A stretch of DNA of 64,000 nucleotides from Edaphobacillus lindanitolerans (GCF_900156305.1 NZ_FTPL01000003.1:434001-498000), one strand, 5' to 3'. Counted from the first letter of the stretch, positions 33,453-42,304 are shown. The notes: generated by a model from the sequence alone, not told the origin. Program-made: numbers and translations.

Positions 33453-34508
33453 TCACGCGAGCGGGTTGGATTCGAATACGGCTTTTTTCACGAGCCGCCC
33501 TTTCCGGCCGGACGTCGTCTCTGCATGAAGCAGTGACTGGAGGATCGCTTCCTCTGTCGATTCGATGGCGGCCTGGAACAGGTCATTCATGACGGGGTGA
33601 TCGTCTTTCATCACTTCGCGGGTGCAGGTCGGCTCTTCGCCGCCGTGCGGGACGGTCTGGGCCGCGGAGAAGGAGATGATGATGTCGCCGCTCCCGTTAT
33701 GGATGTGGGTGCCGGTGCGGCCGAGCCCGATGGCCGCACGTTTCGCAAGCCGTCCGAGCTGCCGGCTGTCCAGCGGGGCATCGGTCGCGACCACGATGAT
33801 GACCGATCCGTCCGGCCGCTTGTCGTCCTGGTCCGATGTGGATCCGCCAGATTCGGCGACGGGCGTTTCAGGCGCCGGTTCTTCCGGCGTGACCCAGCCG
33901 GGGAACAGGCATTCATGCCCGCGTCCGAAGTTGGTGAGAACGAGCGTGCCGACGGTGAACGTCCTGCCGGCATGGCGCGCCAGGCGGGACGAGCTGCCGA
34001 CGCCGCCTTTCGCGCCGTAGCAGATCATTCCTTTTCCGGCCCCGACCGCGCCCTGTGCGAATGCACCCGGGGCCGCCGAGCGGATCGCCTCTTCGGCGTG
34101 TTCGGGGCGTACGGCCATCCGGCGCATCGAGTTCAGATAGGAGTCATTGCATTCCCCGACGACGACGTTGAGCGAGCTCGATGAGTCGCCGATCGCGGGG
34201 TTTTCCCCAAGCATATGCCGGATCGTCCCTTCCAGCACCGCCCCGACGCTGAAAGTGTTCGTCAGCATGATCGGTGATTCGATGACGCCGAGTTCTTCGA
34301 CCTGGACGAGGCCGGCCGTCTTTCCGAATCCGTTCAGGACGAATGAAGCGGCCGGCACTTTTTCCTCGAACAGATTGCCGCCGTGCGGCAGGATGGCCGT
34401 CACGCCGGTGCATCGGAAGTCCTCGCCTTCGATCGGGCCGCCGAGCGTCACGTGGCCGACCGCAACGCCTTCGATATCGGTGATGGCATTCAGTTTTCCT
34501 TTTTCCAT
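33453..34508 (-). CDS. P1-family (DmpA-type) aminopeptidase
   Basis: A 351-aa self-cleaving aminopeptidase of the P1/DmpA family. N-terminal marks are NAITDIEGVAVGHVTLG and SPIMLTNTFSVGAV; the middle has GAGKGMICYGAKGGVGSSSR. The likely self-cleavage point is DG-S in RPDGSVIIVVATDAPL, freeing the serine nucleophile of the beta chain. These enzymes release N-terminal D- or L-amino acids or beta-peptides. GAGGGGGAA is about 9 bases before ATG 34508; the longer frame to 34637 lacks a start site. It is convergent with the acylase gene. Confidence 0.88.
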   Translation of the reverse strand: MEKGKLNAITDIEGVAVGHVTLGGPIEGEDFRCTGVTAILPHGGNLFEEKVPAASFVLNGFGKTAGLVQVEELGVIESPIMLTNTFSVGAVLEGTIRHMLGENPAIGDSSSSLNVVVGECNDSYLNSMRRMAVRPEHAEEAIRSAAPGAFAQGAVGAGKGMICYGAKGGVGSSSRLARHAGRTFTVGTLVLTNFGRGHECLFPGWVTPEEPAPETPVAESGGSTSDQDDKRPDGSVIIVVATDAPLDSRQLGRLAKRAAIGLGRTGTHIHNGSGDIIISFSAAQTVPHGGEEPTCTREVMKDDHPVMNDLFQAAIESTEEAILQSLLHAETTSGRKGRLVKKAVFESNPLA

Positions 34509-34601
34509 GATAAAAAGTTCCCCCTCAAGTTGTAATGGTCTCGCACGGTTTACTTCGGCATGGCCGGCAAAGCTTCCGGCGGACTGCCCGTTCGCACACT
34601 C

Positions 34602-34632
34602 AAAACGCCCATCCGCGCCGGATGGGCGTTCC
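34602..34632 (-). terminator. Intrinsic terminator of uspA-like gene
   Basis: AACGCCCATCCG (34604-34615) pairs with CGGATGGGCGTT (34619-34630); on the minus strand T residues follow. Confidence 0.75.
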
Positions 34633-34633
34633 G

Positions 34634-35050
34634 TCATTTGACGAGAAGGACTGGGCAGTCCACGCGTTTTGCGACTTTGTGGCTCACGCTGCCGAGCACC
34701 ATCTCCTGGAAGGCGTTCAGTCCGCGGCTGCCCACGATGACGAGGTCATAGTTTTCGGCATTGCAAAATTTTACGATGGTCGGACCGGGTTCGCCGTATT
34801 GGATCTTCAGGCCGGGGCCTACGCCTTTTTCCCGGAACACCTCAAATACGTGATCGAGCCGGTCGGTGATCTTTCCCTCAAGCTCGTCTTTCGGAACGTT
34901 TTCGAATTCCTTTTCCCGGGACCGGTCGTAGTCGACCACATATAGCATGTCTGCCGCGGCCCCTGTGGAAGCGGCGAGGTCCGCTGCGTGCTGTGCCGCC
35001 CGCTTGGAGTGGTCGGATCCGTCCACCGCGACGAGGATTTTTTTATACAT
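34634..35050 (-). CDS. Universal stress protein UspA family
   Basis: A 138-aa single Usp domain. It starts KKILVAVDGSDHSKRAAQHA and ends with the ATP-binding VIVGSRGLNAFQEMVLGSVSHKVAKRVDCPVLLV (pattern G-x2-G-x9-G-S). It probably binds ATP and is induced by stress; its exact role is unknown. GGAGTGA precedes ATG 35050. It stands alone, with a terminator behind it and about 260 bases to the divergent cadC. Confidence 0.92.
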   Translation of the reverse strand: MYKKILVAVDGSDHSKRAAQHAADLAASTGAAADMLYVVDYDRSREKEFENVPKDELEGKITDRLDHVFEVFREKGVGPGLKIQYGEPGPTIVKFCNAENYDLVIVGSRGLNAFQEMVLGSVSHKVAKRVDCPVLLVK

Positions 35051-35204
35051 CGATGAGTCACTCCTTCGGTCTCCTTCCGGGCGGGCTGCTGTTTTGTCCG
35101 CGCCGGTTTCAGTCTATATGCCATGCGTTTGCATTCATTCGTATATGTTTCTATTCCCTCCGGGTGCCCTAAAAACCTTCCCCTGACGAAAAAAAACGGA
35201 AAAG

Positions 35205-35287
35205 TTCAAACGGTTGTTTGAATGTCCTTGATTTCCGCAGGAGCTCCTTATACAATGGGGGCATAGACAATCAAACGGCCATTTGAA
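35205..35287 (+). promoter_or_regulatory. cadC promoter with two CadC-type operators
   Basis: TTGATT (35228-35233), a 17-base spacer and TACAAT (35251-35256) form the promoter. Two matching inverted repeats flank it: TTCAAACGGTTGTTTGAA (35205-35222) upstream and TCAAACGGCCATTTGAA (35271-35287) downstream of the expected start of transcription. They share TCAAACGGNNNTTTGAA, close to the TCAAA-TTTGA operators known for CadC/CzrA-type repressors. Confidence 0.8.
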
Positions 35288-35308
35288 TATAAAAGGGGGA
35301 GCAAATCA

Positions 35309-35668
35309 ATGAAAGAGATGTGTGAAGTGACCGCCTTCCATGAAGAGGCCGTCGCGGCCGTCCGGGGACAGCTGCCCGAGCTCGGGGGGATGGCTGAAAT
35401 ATTCAAAGCGCTTGCCGACGAAACCCGACTGAAAATCGCTTATTCGCTCATGGTGGGCGGAAAGCTATGCGTCTGTGATGTATCGGCCATTATCGGATCA
35501 TCGACCGCAACCGCATCGCATCACCTGCGCTATCTCAAGCAGCACGGACTGGCTTCATCCGAGCGGGAAGGCAAACTCGTCTTTTACTTCCTGAAGGATG
35601 ACCATGTCCGGGACCTCGTGAAAATTGCACAGGATCATGCGGAAGAAGGTGCCGGGAATGGGGAATGA
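35309..35668 (+). CDS. cadC: Metal-sensing ArsR-family repressor CadC-type
   Basis: A 119-aa winged-helix repressor. KLCVCDVSAIIG holds the Cys54/Cys56 pair and Cys5 lies in the N-terminus, the layout used by CadC to bind Cd(II), Pb(II) or Zn(II). The recognition helix is STATASHHLRYLKQHGL. It should release the flanking operators when metal binds and switch on the pump gene behind it. The downstream ATPase begins 11 bases before its stop. GGGGGAGCAA precedes ATG 35309. Confidence 0.92.
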   Translation: MKEMCEVTAFHEEAVAAVRGQLPELGGMAEIFKALADETRLKIAYSLMVGGKLCVCDVSAIIGSSTATASHHLRYLKQHGLASSEREGKLVFYFLKDDHVRDLVKIAQDHAEEGAGNGE

Positions 35669-37766
35669 AGAGAAGCGGGAATATCGGCTCGAGAATCTGA
35701 GCTGCGCAAACTGCGCGATGAAGTTCGAGAAAAACGTCAGCACACTCGCCGGGGTGAGCGGGGCGCAGGTGAATTTCGGCGCATCGAAGCTGTCTGTTGT
35801 CGGGGATGCGACGATCGAGGAACTGGAGGCGGCCGGCGCGTTCGACGGCATCAAGATCGTCCCGGCCGGTACACGTCCGGATCCCAAAAAGGCGCCGCTC
35901 ATCCCGAAAAGGGAAGCGGCGGTCTCCCTCGTTTCCCTTGTGTTCCTGGCAGCGGGCGTCACGGCCTCCTACACAATCGGGGACGCCCGGCCGGTCACCG
36001 TCCTGCTGTATGCACTCTCGATCCTCATCGGAGGCGCCGGCATCTTCAAAACCGGCTTGTCCAATCTCGTGAGGCTCGACTTTGACATCAAGACGCTCAT
36101 GACCATCGCCGTGATCGGGGCTGCGATCATCGGGGAATGGCGCGAGGCGGCGGTCGTCGTCTTCCTGTTCGCCGTATCAGAGGCGCTCGAGGCCTATTCG
36201 ATGGACAAAGCCCGGCAGTCGATCCGCGGATTGATGGATCTGGCACCGCCGGTTGCGGAGATCTTGCGTGACGGCAAGCCGGTGGAAGTTCCGACCGATG
36301 AGATCCGGATCGGCGACCTGATGCTCGTGCGCCCCGGCGGCAAGATCGCCATGGACGGGACCGTCAGCGAAGGTCGGTCGTCGGTCAGCGAAGCGGCCAT
36401 CACCGGAGAGTCGATCCCCGCCGCCAAGGCGGAGGGCGATGAAGTGTTCGCCGGGACACTGAACGGGGAGGGGGCACTGAAGGTCCGTGTGACGAAGCGG
36501 TCAGAGGATACGACGATCGCGAAGATCATCCACCTTGTGGAAGAAGCACAGGCAGAGAAGGCCCCGTCCCAGAAGTTCGTCGACCGGTTCGCCAGGTGGT
36601 ACACGCCGGCGATCATGCTTGTCGCGCTGCTCGTCGCAGTCGTTCCCCCGCTTCTCGGGGGCGACTGGCACACCTGGATCTACCAGGGGCTGGCCGTCCT
36701 CGTCGTCGGTTGTCCGTGTGCGCTCGTCATTTCGACGCCGGTCGCCATTGTCACGGCAATCGGGAACGCCGCCCGGAACGGTGTCCTGATCAAGGGCGGA
36801 GTCCATCTGGAGGAACTCGGCCGGGTGAGGGCGGTCGCCTTTGACAAGACCGGAACACTGACGAACGGGGTCCCGGCAGTGACGGATGTCCTGGCATCTG
36901 AAGGCACGGATCCGGACTGGCTGCTCGGCCGTGCGGCGGCGGTCGAATCGCTGTCCCAGCACCCGCTCGCCTCCGCCATCACGGCCCGTGCAAAGCAATC
37001 GGTCTCTGATGTCCCCGAGGTCGGGGAATTCCATTCCGTCACCGGCAAAGGGGCGGAAGGACTCGTCGGAGGAGAACGCATCTCCATCGGAAGCCTCTCC
37101 TGGATTGAGTCCATCGCCGATGTCCCCGGCGGCGCCCGTGCCGAGGCGGACCGGTTGCTCGGGGAAGGGAAGACAGTCATGGCCGTCGCGGCGGACGGCC
37201 GCTATGCGGGCCTCATCGCCGCGGCCGATGCCGAACGTGCGGAAGCCGCCGGCATCATCCGCAAGCTGAAGGATGCGGGGGTCAACCGGGTGGCGATGCT
37301 GACCGGGGACCACCAGAAAACCGCGGAAGCGATCGCCGGACGGATCGGAATCACCGATGTCCGGGCAGCCCTCATGCCTGACGAGAAACTCGGGGCCATC
37401 AAGGAATTCCGCGACTCGCACGGGTCGGCCGCCATGGTCGGGGACGGCATCAACGACGCCCCTGCGCTTGCCGCGGCATCCGTCGGGATCGCGATGGGCG
37501 GCGCCGGAACGGATGCCGCGCTCGAGACGGCGGACATCGCCCTCATGGCGGATGACCTTGAAAAATTGCCGTATACGATCCGGCTCAGTCGAAAAACATT
37601 GCGCATCATCAAAGAAAATATTATGTTTGCATTAGGACTGAAAATTGCCGCGCTGCTCCTGCTCATCCCGGGGTGGCTCACACTCTGGATCGCAATCTTT
37701 GCGGATATGGGGGCGACGCTCATCGTCGTGCTGAACTCCCTCCGCCTCATCAAGATCCGGGAGTAG
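35658..37766 (+). CDS. cadA: Cd/Zn/Pb-exporting P1B-type ATPase
   Basis: A 702-aa heavy-metal P-type ATPase. An N-terminal HMA domain has CANC (Cys16-Cys19) in LENLSCANCAMKFEKNV. Membrane helix 6 carries CPCALVIS, the Zn/Cd/Pb signature; phosphorylation motif FDKTGTLTNG; nucleotide-domain HP in SLSQHPLASAI; hinge GDGINDAPAL. It pumps Cd2+, Zn2+ or Pb2+ out of the cell at the cost of ATP. ATG 35658 lies in cadC with AAGGTG upstream, so the two are translationally coupled. It is about the usual CadA length. Confidence 0.93.
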   Translation: MGNEEKREYRLENLSCANCAMKFEKNVSTLAGVSGAQVNFGASKLSVVGDATIEELEAAGAFDGIKIVPAGTRPDPKKAPLIPKREAAVSLVSLVFLAAGVTASYTIGDARPVTVLLYALSILIGGAGIFKTGLSNLVRLDFDIKTLMTIAVIGAAIIGEWREAAVVVFLFAVSEALEAYSMDKARQSIRGLMDLAPPVAEILRDGKPVEVPTDEIRIGDLMLVRPGGKIAMDGTVSEGRSSVSEAAITGESIPAAKAEGDEVFAGTLNGEGALKVRVTKRSEDTTIAKIIHLVEEAQAEKAPSQKFVDRFARWYTPAIMLVALLVAVVPPLLGGDWHTWIYQGLAVLVVGCPCALVISTPVAIVTAIGNAARNGVLIKGGVHLEELGRVRAVAFDKTGTLTNGVPAVTDVLASEGTDPDWLLGRAAAVESLSQHPLASAITARAKQSVSDVPEVGEFHSVTGKGAEGLVGGERISIGSLSWIESIADVPGGARAEADRLLGEGKTVMAVAADGRYAGLIAAADAERAEAAGIIRKLKDAGVNRVAMLTGDHQKTAEAIAGRIGITDVRAALMPDEKLGAIKEFRDSHGSAAMVGDGINDAPALAAASVGIAMGGAGTDAALETADIALMADDLEKLPYTIRLSRKTLRIIKENIMFALGLKIAALLLLIPGWLTLWIAIFADMGATLIVVLNSLRLIKIRE

Positions 37767-37787
37767 CGCACAGCGGGGGGACATCGG

Positions 37788-38903
37788 ATGAAACTGACGG
37801 AATGGACGATGCAGGAACAGGAAGAACTCATACACTTCATGACGGAAAACAGCTGGCCGTACCACGGAATTCCGCACCCGGCCAGAGAACTGATCGAAAA
37901 GGCCATCGGCGAGGGCGGCTATGAATCCGATGAGGTCAAGACCTTCTGGGTGGAGACGGACGAAGGCGAGAAAGTCGGAATCGTCAAACTGTATGACATG
38001 CAGGATGAAATCCCGATGTTCGATCTGCGGATCGCGGACCGGGCGCGCGGGCACGGCTACGGCCGGCGGGCGCTTCTCCTCATCTGCGATTATGTCTTCA
38101 GCCTGCCGGCCAAGAAGATCCGGCTGGAGGGCCATACCCGGCAGGACAATGCCCCGATGCGCAAGACGTTCGAGCGGGCAGGCTTCGTGAAGGAGGCCCA
38201 TCTCCGGAAGGCATGGTACTCGCCGAAGGAAGACTCGTATTATGATGCCGTCACATACGGGATGACACGGGAGGACTTCCTGAGCGGGACGACCACGCCG
38301 GTCGAGTGGAACGACCGGGAATCCGGACGGGTAGAGCCTGCACCGGTGTCGGGCCCGCCGGCATTTCCGGATGAATTCCGCTCGGATCGCCTGGTCATCC
38401 GGGCACCGCGTCTGGAAGACGCCGCGGATGTGTGCGACGCCCTCACCCACTCACATGGGGAACTCAAAGAATGGCTGCCTTTCGCGAAGGAGGCGCCGAC
38501 GCTCGCTTCGACCGAAGAGAGCCTGCGCCGGTCCATCGCCGACTTCATCACGCGGAATGACCTCCGTCTGCATCTGTACCGGCAGGAGGACGGGGCGTTC
38601 ATCGGGTCTTCGGGCCTTCACCGGATCGACTGGGACGTGCCGAAGTTCGAGATCGGATACTGGATCGACAGCCGCTATGCAGGGCAGGGGTACATGACCG
38701 AAGCGGTTGAGCGGATCACCGAATTCGCCTTTGACTCGCTCGGCGCGCGGCGGGTGGAGATCCGCTGCGATGCGCTCAATCTGAAGAGCCGGGCAATCCC
38801 CGAACGGCTCGGCTTCTCCCTGGAAGGACTGCTCCGCAACGATGCCCTGTCCGTTTCGGGGGACGGCGTCCGGGACACATGCGTCTATTCGAAAGTGAAA
38901 TGA
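37788..38903 (+). CDS. Tandem GNAT acetyltransferase (two-domain fusion)
   Basis: A 371-aa protein with two acetyltransferase domains in a row. Domain 1 (about 1-165) has the acetyl-CoA loop RARGHGYGRRALLLI and NAPMRKTFERAGFVKEAHLRK. A linker (about 166-195) leads to domain 2 (about 196-371), RimJ/RimL-like, beginning FRSDRLVIRAPRLEDAADV with the loop SRYAGQGYMTEAVERI and LNLKSRAIPERLGFSLEG. RimL-type enzymes acetylate protein N-termini; the targets here are unknown. These two domains are more often separate genes. It follows cadA by 21 bases. Confidence 0.88.
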   Translation: MKLTEWTMQEQEELIHFMTENSWPYHGIPHPARELIEKAIGEGGYESDEVKTFWVETDEGEKVGIVKLYDMQDEIPMFDLRIADRARGHGYGRRALLLICDYVFSLPAKKIRLEGHTRQDNAPMRKTFERAGFVKEAHLRKAWYSPKEDSYYDAVTYGMTREDFLSGTTTPVEWNDRESGRVEPAPVSGPPAFPDEFRSDRLVIRAPRLEDAADVCDALTHSHGELKEWLPFAKEAPTLASTEESLRRSIADFITRNDLRLHLYRQEDGAFIGSSGLHRIDWDVPKFEIGYWIDSRYAGQGYMTEAVERITEFAFDSLGARRVEIRCDALNLKSRAIPERLGFSLEGLLRNDALSVSGDGVRDTCVYSKVK

Positions 38904-38904
38904 A

Positions 38905-38938
38905 AAAGGGATGCCGCGGCTGTGCGGCATCCCTTTCT
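38905..38938. terminator. Bidirectional terminator
   Basis: AAAGGGATGCCGC (38905-38917) pairs with GCGGCATCCCTTT (38924-38936), serving the GNAT gene and the small convergent gene. Confidence 0.85.
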
Positions 38939-39094
38939 TCAGGCTGATCTCCGGCCTGTGAAGAGCGATATGATGAACAGAACTGCGGCTACGACAAGCA
39001 GGATGTGGATCAATCCTCCTGCAACCTTGAATGCAAGCCCGAGCACCCAGAACACGATGAGTGCAAGAATGATAAACCAAAGAATTTTGCCCAT
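38939..39094 (-). CDS. Small membrane protein, lmo0937-like
   Basis: A 51-aa protein beginning MGKILWFIILALIVFWVLG, with two hydrophobic helices (VAGGLIHILLVVAAVLFIIS is the second) and a basic end FTGRRSA. It matches the lmo0937 family of tiny membrane proteins found in Firmicutes, often stress-induced; the function is unknown. GCAGGTGA is 8 bases before ATG 39094, and the shared terminator begins right after the stop codon. It is too short for usual length cut-offs. Confidence 0.85.
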   Translation of the reverse strand: MGKILWFIILALIVFWVLGLAFKVAGGLIHILLVVAAVLFIISLFTGRRSA

Positions 39095-39175
39095 GTCGGC
39101 ATTCACCTGCTTTCCGTCATAATTTGAGATGAAAGATTATTGCTATACAAGGAAATTACCCGCCGGGCCGGCTTC

Positions 39176-39204
39176 TTAAACCGCCGACCTTCCCGTGCTA
39201 TAAT
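39176..39204 (+). promoter_or_regulatory. Promoter of mntR
   Basis: A weak TTAAAC (39176-39181), a 17-base spacer and consensus TATAAT (39199-39204) lie 31 bases before the start. Confidence 0.55.
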
Positions 39205-39235
39205 GGACGGACATGGATTGGAAAGGGCTGATGGC

Positions 39236-39673
39236 ATGGCGACGCCGAGCATGGAAGACTATATCGAACAGATCTGGCTGAAGTCGGCTGGAAGCGGGGA
39301 GGCCCGTGTATCCGATATCGCCGAGGCGCTGGAAGTCCTGCCTTCCTCGGTGACGAAGATGGCCCGCAAGCTCGACCGGGAAGGCTACTTAGTTTATGAA
39401 CGGTATAAAGGGTTAATATTAACGGAGAAAGGCGAGGCGTTCGGCAGGAAACTCGTCCGCCGCCATGAGCTGCTGGAGCGGTTCCTGCGGATCATCGGCG
39501 TGGACGAGCAATTCGTATACGGGGACGTTGAAGGGATCGAGCATCATCTGAGCTGGAATGCGATCGACCGGATCACCGAACTCGTCGAGACCCTTGAGGA
39601 GCATCCGGAAGTGCTCGGAAGGATGGCCGGCGAAAGGCCCGCAGAGAACACGGGAACGGAAAAGGAGAGATGA
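39236..39673 (+). CDS. mntR: Manganese-responsive repressor MntR
   Basis: A 145-aa DtxR-family regulator nearly identical in layout to B. subtilis MntR. The start [14 protein letters not shown] supplies metal ligands Asp8 and Glu11; [20 protein letters not shown] is the [21 protein letters not shown] and [17 protein letters not shown] hold the remaining His and Glu ligands. With Mn2+ bound it represses manganese importers. The frame opens at 39140, but AAAGGG before ATG 39236 and homology set the start. It overlaps no gene; cvfB begins 2 bases after its stop. Confidence 0.94.
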   Translation: MATPSMEDYIEQIWLKSAGSGEARVSDIAEALEVLPSSVTKMARKLDREGYLVYERYKGLILTEKGEAFGRKLVRRHELLERFLRIIGVDEQFVYGDVEGIEHHLSWNAIDRITELVETLEEHPEVLGRMAGERPAENTGTEKER

Positions 39674-39675
39674 GG

Positions 39676-40545
39676 ATGGCACAAGCGGAATCGGGCCGGA
39701 TCGTCGAGGCGGTCGCGGAACGCAGGGAAGGATCCCGCTGGATATTGGCATGCGGGGAAGACGAAATCCTCATGAATGATTCGGAGGCGCCGGAAGGACT
39801 GGCGGAGGGAGACAGGGTCAAGGTGTTCGTCCACCCGGACCGGCGGGGCAACCTGACGGCCACATCCCGCCTCCCTCGGATGGAAATCGGGTCGTACGGA
39901 TGGGCCGAGGTGATCGACACGGACGGGCGTGACGGCATCCGGACCGATATCGGGACATCGGTCGAAGTGATCGTCAACCCCGCGGACATGCCGAAACTGT
40001 GCAATCTCTGGCCGAAGCCGGGCGATTGCCTGTACATGACCCTCCGCACCGACAAGGGGGGGAACCTGTTCGGCCGGCTCGTCACAGAGGAGCGGATCAT
40101 GGACGAGTTTGTCGATGCCCCGTCATCGATATTCAATAAAAATCTGAAAGCCCGTCCATACCGGCTGCTTCCGGTCGGGGCCTTCATGCTGACGGAGCCG
40201 GAGAAGTACCGGATCTTCGTCCATCATACCGAGATGAAGTTCGAGCCGAGGCTCGGCCAGGAGCTGGATGTCCGGGTCATCGGCGTCCGGGAAGACGGCT
40301 CGCTCAACGGATCGCTGCTTCCGAGAAAGGAAGAGCGGATCGGAGATGATGCGGAAACGGTCCTCCGCTACCTGAACAGTTCCGGCGGCAAGATGCCGTT
40401 TTGGGACAAGTCCACGCCCGAAGAGATCGAGGAGATGTTCGGCATGAGCAAGGCATCCTTCAAGCGTGCCCTCGGCAAGCTGATGAAGAGCCGTCGCATC
40501 GAGCAGGAGGACGGCTGGACGTATTTGAAAGAAAGCCGGGATTGA
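39676..40545 (+). CDS. cvfB: S1-like RNA-binding protein CvfB
   Basis: A 289-aa protein of the CvfB/YitL family: three S1-like RNA-binding folds followed by a winged helix. Seen are SGRIVEAVAERREGSRWIL, GSYGWAEVIDTDGRDGIRTDIG, RPYRLLPVGAFMLTEPEKYRIF and the C-terminal winged helix TPEEIEEMFGMSKASFKRALGKL. In staphylococci CvfB affects virulence gene expression through RNA binding. ATG 39670 is in frame but only 2 bases after GGAG; ATG 39676 is 8 bases after, so it is chosen. It is co-transcribed with mntR. Confidence 0.92.
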   Translation: MAQAESGRIVEAVAERREGSRWILACGEDEILMNDSEAPEGLAEGDRVKVFVHPDRRGNLTATSRLPRMEIGSYGWAEVIDTDGRDGIRTDIGTSVEVIVNPADMPKLCNLWPKPGDCLYMTLRTDKGGNLFGRLVTEERIMDEFVDAPSSIFNKNLKARPYRLLPVGAFMLTEPEKYRIFVHHTEMKFEPRLGQELDVRVIGVREDGSLNGSLLPRKEERIGDDAETVLRYLNSSGGKMPFWDKSTPEEIEEMFGMSKASFKRALGKLMKSRRIEQEDGWTYLKESRD

Positions 40546-40629
40546 GCTTATTTTCAATCTGAAGTGAAACTTTTTCATTGCCCTGCCCGTTCATATGGGT
40601 AGGGCATTGCATTTGAAAGGGGAATTTTA

Positions 40630-41544
40630 ATGGTGAAACGAACATACAAATGGGCATTTCCTGCGGTGCTGGTATTGGCGGCTTCCATGCTGACGGCACC
40701 CGTTGCATCGGCCGACACCCCGGTTGATGAGCGGCTCGGAGTCCCGATTGTCGTATACGGCGCGAACCTGTCGGATGCGGAAAAGGCCAGTGTAAAAGAG
40801 AGCCTGGACGTCGACGACAATGCGGAGACCGAGGAGATCACGGTCTCCGGGGAAGATCTCGGCAAATACATCAAGGACAGCAATCCGCGGGCACGCATGT
40901 ACTCGTCCGCGAAAATCACCGTGACCGATGAGGGGAGCGGGCTTGTCATCCAGATCGTCACGCCGGAGAACATCACGCAGGTCACATCCGACATGTATGC
41001 GAACGCCATGCTGACGGCCGGGATCGAGGATGCGAATGTTGACGTGGCCGCACCGAAGCCGGTGACCGGGCACTCGGCGCTCGCCGGAATTTACAAGGCA
41101 TACGAAGCGAGCGGAGGAACACTGGATACAGAGCGGACAGACGTCGCCAACGATGAACTGTCCGTCGCGACCGACCTCACGGAAAAGTCGGGCGTCGATG
41201 AGCAGAAAGTGAATGAACTGCTGACAGAGCTCAAGCAGCAGATCGCCGAACAGAAGCCGGCCTCCAAAGAAGAGGTCGAGAAGATCGTCAAGGAACAGCT
41301 CGACAAGCTGCAGATCGAGCTGAGTCCCGAAGACCGACAGCTGCTGATTGACCTGATGGACCGGATCCGGCAGCTCGACATCGACTTCGGCAAATGGTCC
41401 GACAAGCTGAATCAGTTCGGACAGGAACTGAACGACAAATATGGCGACAAGATCAAGGAAACGATCAACGACGAAGGGTTCTGGCAGAGCGTCAAAGATT
41501 TCTTCAACACCCTGATCGACAAGGCCAAATCCTTCTTCAGCTGA
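40630..41544 (+). CDS. ypuA: Secreted DUF1002 protein (YpuA-like)
   Basis: A 304-aa exported protein with a signal peptide (KRTYKWAFPAVLVLAASML, cut after SVASA-like APVASA). The N-terminal half is DUF1002: RLGVPIVVYGANLSDAEKASV, ARMYSSAKITV and SDMYANAMLTAGIEDANV. The C-terminal half is a long charged helix-rich region (residues about 190-285), probably coiled coil, with KEEVEKIVKEQLDKLQIEL. YpuA in B. subtilis has this layout; its role is unknown and may be envelope-related. AAAGGGG is upstream of ATG 40630. Confidence 0.88.
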   Translation: MVKRTYKWAFPAVLVLAASMLTAPVASADTPVDERLGVPIVVYGANLSDAEKASVKESLDVDDNAETEEITVSGEDLGKYIKDSNPRARMYSSAKITVTDEGSGLVIQIVTPENITQVTSDMYANAMLTAGIEDANVDVAAPKPVTGHSALAGIYKAYEASGGTLDTERTDVANDELSVATDLTEKSGVDEQKVNELLTELKQQIAEQKPASKEEVEKIVKEQLDKLQIELSPEDRQLLIDLMDRIRQLDIDFGKWSDKLNQFGQELNDKYGDKIKETINDEGFWQSVKDFFNTLIDKAKSFFS

Positions 41545-41551
41545 TCAGACC

Positions 41552-41596
41552 AAAAAAACGGATGCCCGGTTATCCAGCCGGTGCATCCGTTTTTTC
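41552..41596. terminator. Bidirectional terminator
   Basis: AAAACGGATGC and its complement GCATCCGTTTT form a stem with an inner CCGG pair; it overlaps the end of the convergent 42304 gene. Confidence 0.85.
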
Positions 41597-42304
41597 GTCT
41601 ATCTGCTTTTTCCATTCTTTCGTTTCGGACGGGGTGTCCCCGGTGATGAACACCGGCCCGTCAGTGGTGTCGAGGAACAGGACGGGTTTCTGACGATCGT
41701 CGACGAACAGCAGCGCAGAGCCATAATCCCTTGTTTTGAACCAGCCCCTGGCGAATGATGAAAAAGCAAACCCGTTTTCCTTGTATGCGATATCGGGCAG
41801 TTCATCAAGCAGATCGGCTGTCCGGATGTCCTTGTAGCCGATCGTTTCCCCGTACATGCCGGAAATCTCCACGGCCTTCCCGGTGAAGGTGAGCTCCGGC
41901 TGGCTGGATCCCACCGCGAGCAGGATTCCGATTCCTCCGATCACGAGCATCGCCACGACGGATGAGGTGATGAACGCGCGCTTCCGTTTTTTCGGAATTT
42001 CTTTTCCGGAGAGCAGGATACTCCCTCCGAACAGCACGATGAACAGGAAGGCAATCTGAATCTCAAACGTGTAAGAGAAGCCGAAAAACACGGTGAGCTG
42101 GAGGGCGGCCATTCCGGCCGCGAGGAGGAGGAACAGTTTTCCGACCCCCTGCGGATAGCCGTTTTCGATCAGCGCTTCCTGTTCGTCGTCAGGCCGCGTG
42201 GCAAACCCGGAAATGAGGAAATAGGCTTTTTTCTTCAGGATGATATACGCAAACAGCGCAAAAAGGGCAATGAGGACGACTTGTGTCCAGGTGATGAGCG
42301 ACAT
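41570..42304 (-). CDS. Membrane protein, DUF3784-like
   Basis: A 244-aa protein with four hydrophobic spans in the first 135 residues: one at the N-terminus, a cytoplasmic stretch SGFATRPDDEQEAL, then three more. The C-terminal half (about 140-235) is soluble, with FTGKAVEISGMYGETIGYKDI and ALLFVDDRQKPVLFLDT, which has the feel of a bacterial PH-like domain. The N-terminal part resembles DUF3784. The function is unknown. AAAGGAAG is 8 bases before ATG 42304. The last codons lie inside the shared terminator. Confidence 0.72.
   Translation of the reverse strand: MSLITWTQVVLIALFALFAYIILKKKAYFLISGFATRPDDEQEALIENGYPQGVGKLFLLLAAGMAALQLTVFFGFSYTFEIQIAFLFIVLFGGSILLSGKEIPKKRKRAFITSSVVAMLVIGGIGILLAVGSSQPELTFTGKAVEISGMYGETIGYKDIRTADLLDELPDIAYKENGFAFSSFARGWFKTRDYGSALLFVDDRQKPVLFLDTTDGPVFITGDTPSETKEWKKQIDEKTDAPAG

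Noticed and set aside
33403-34637. Beta-lactam resistance locus (acylase plus peptidase)
   Set aside because: The two genes are convergent with a shared terminator, and both families have many other substrates.
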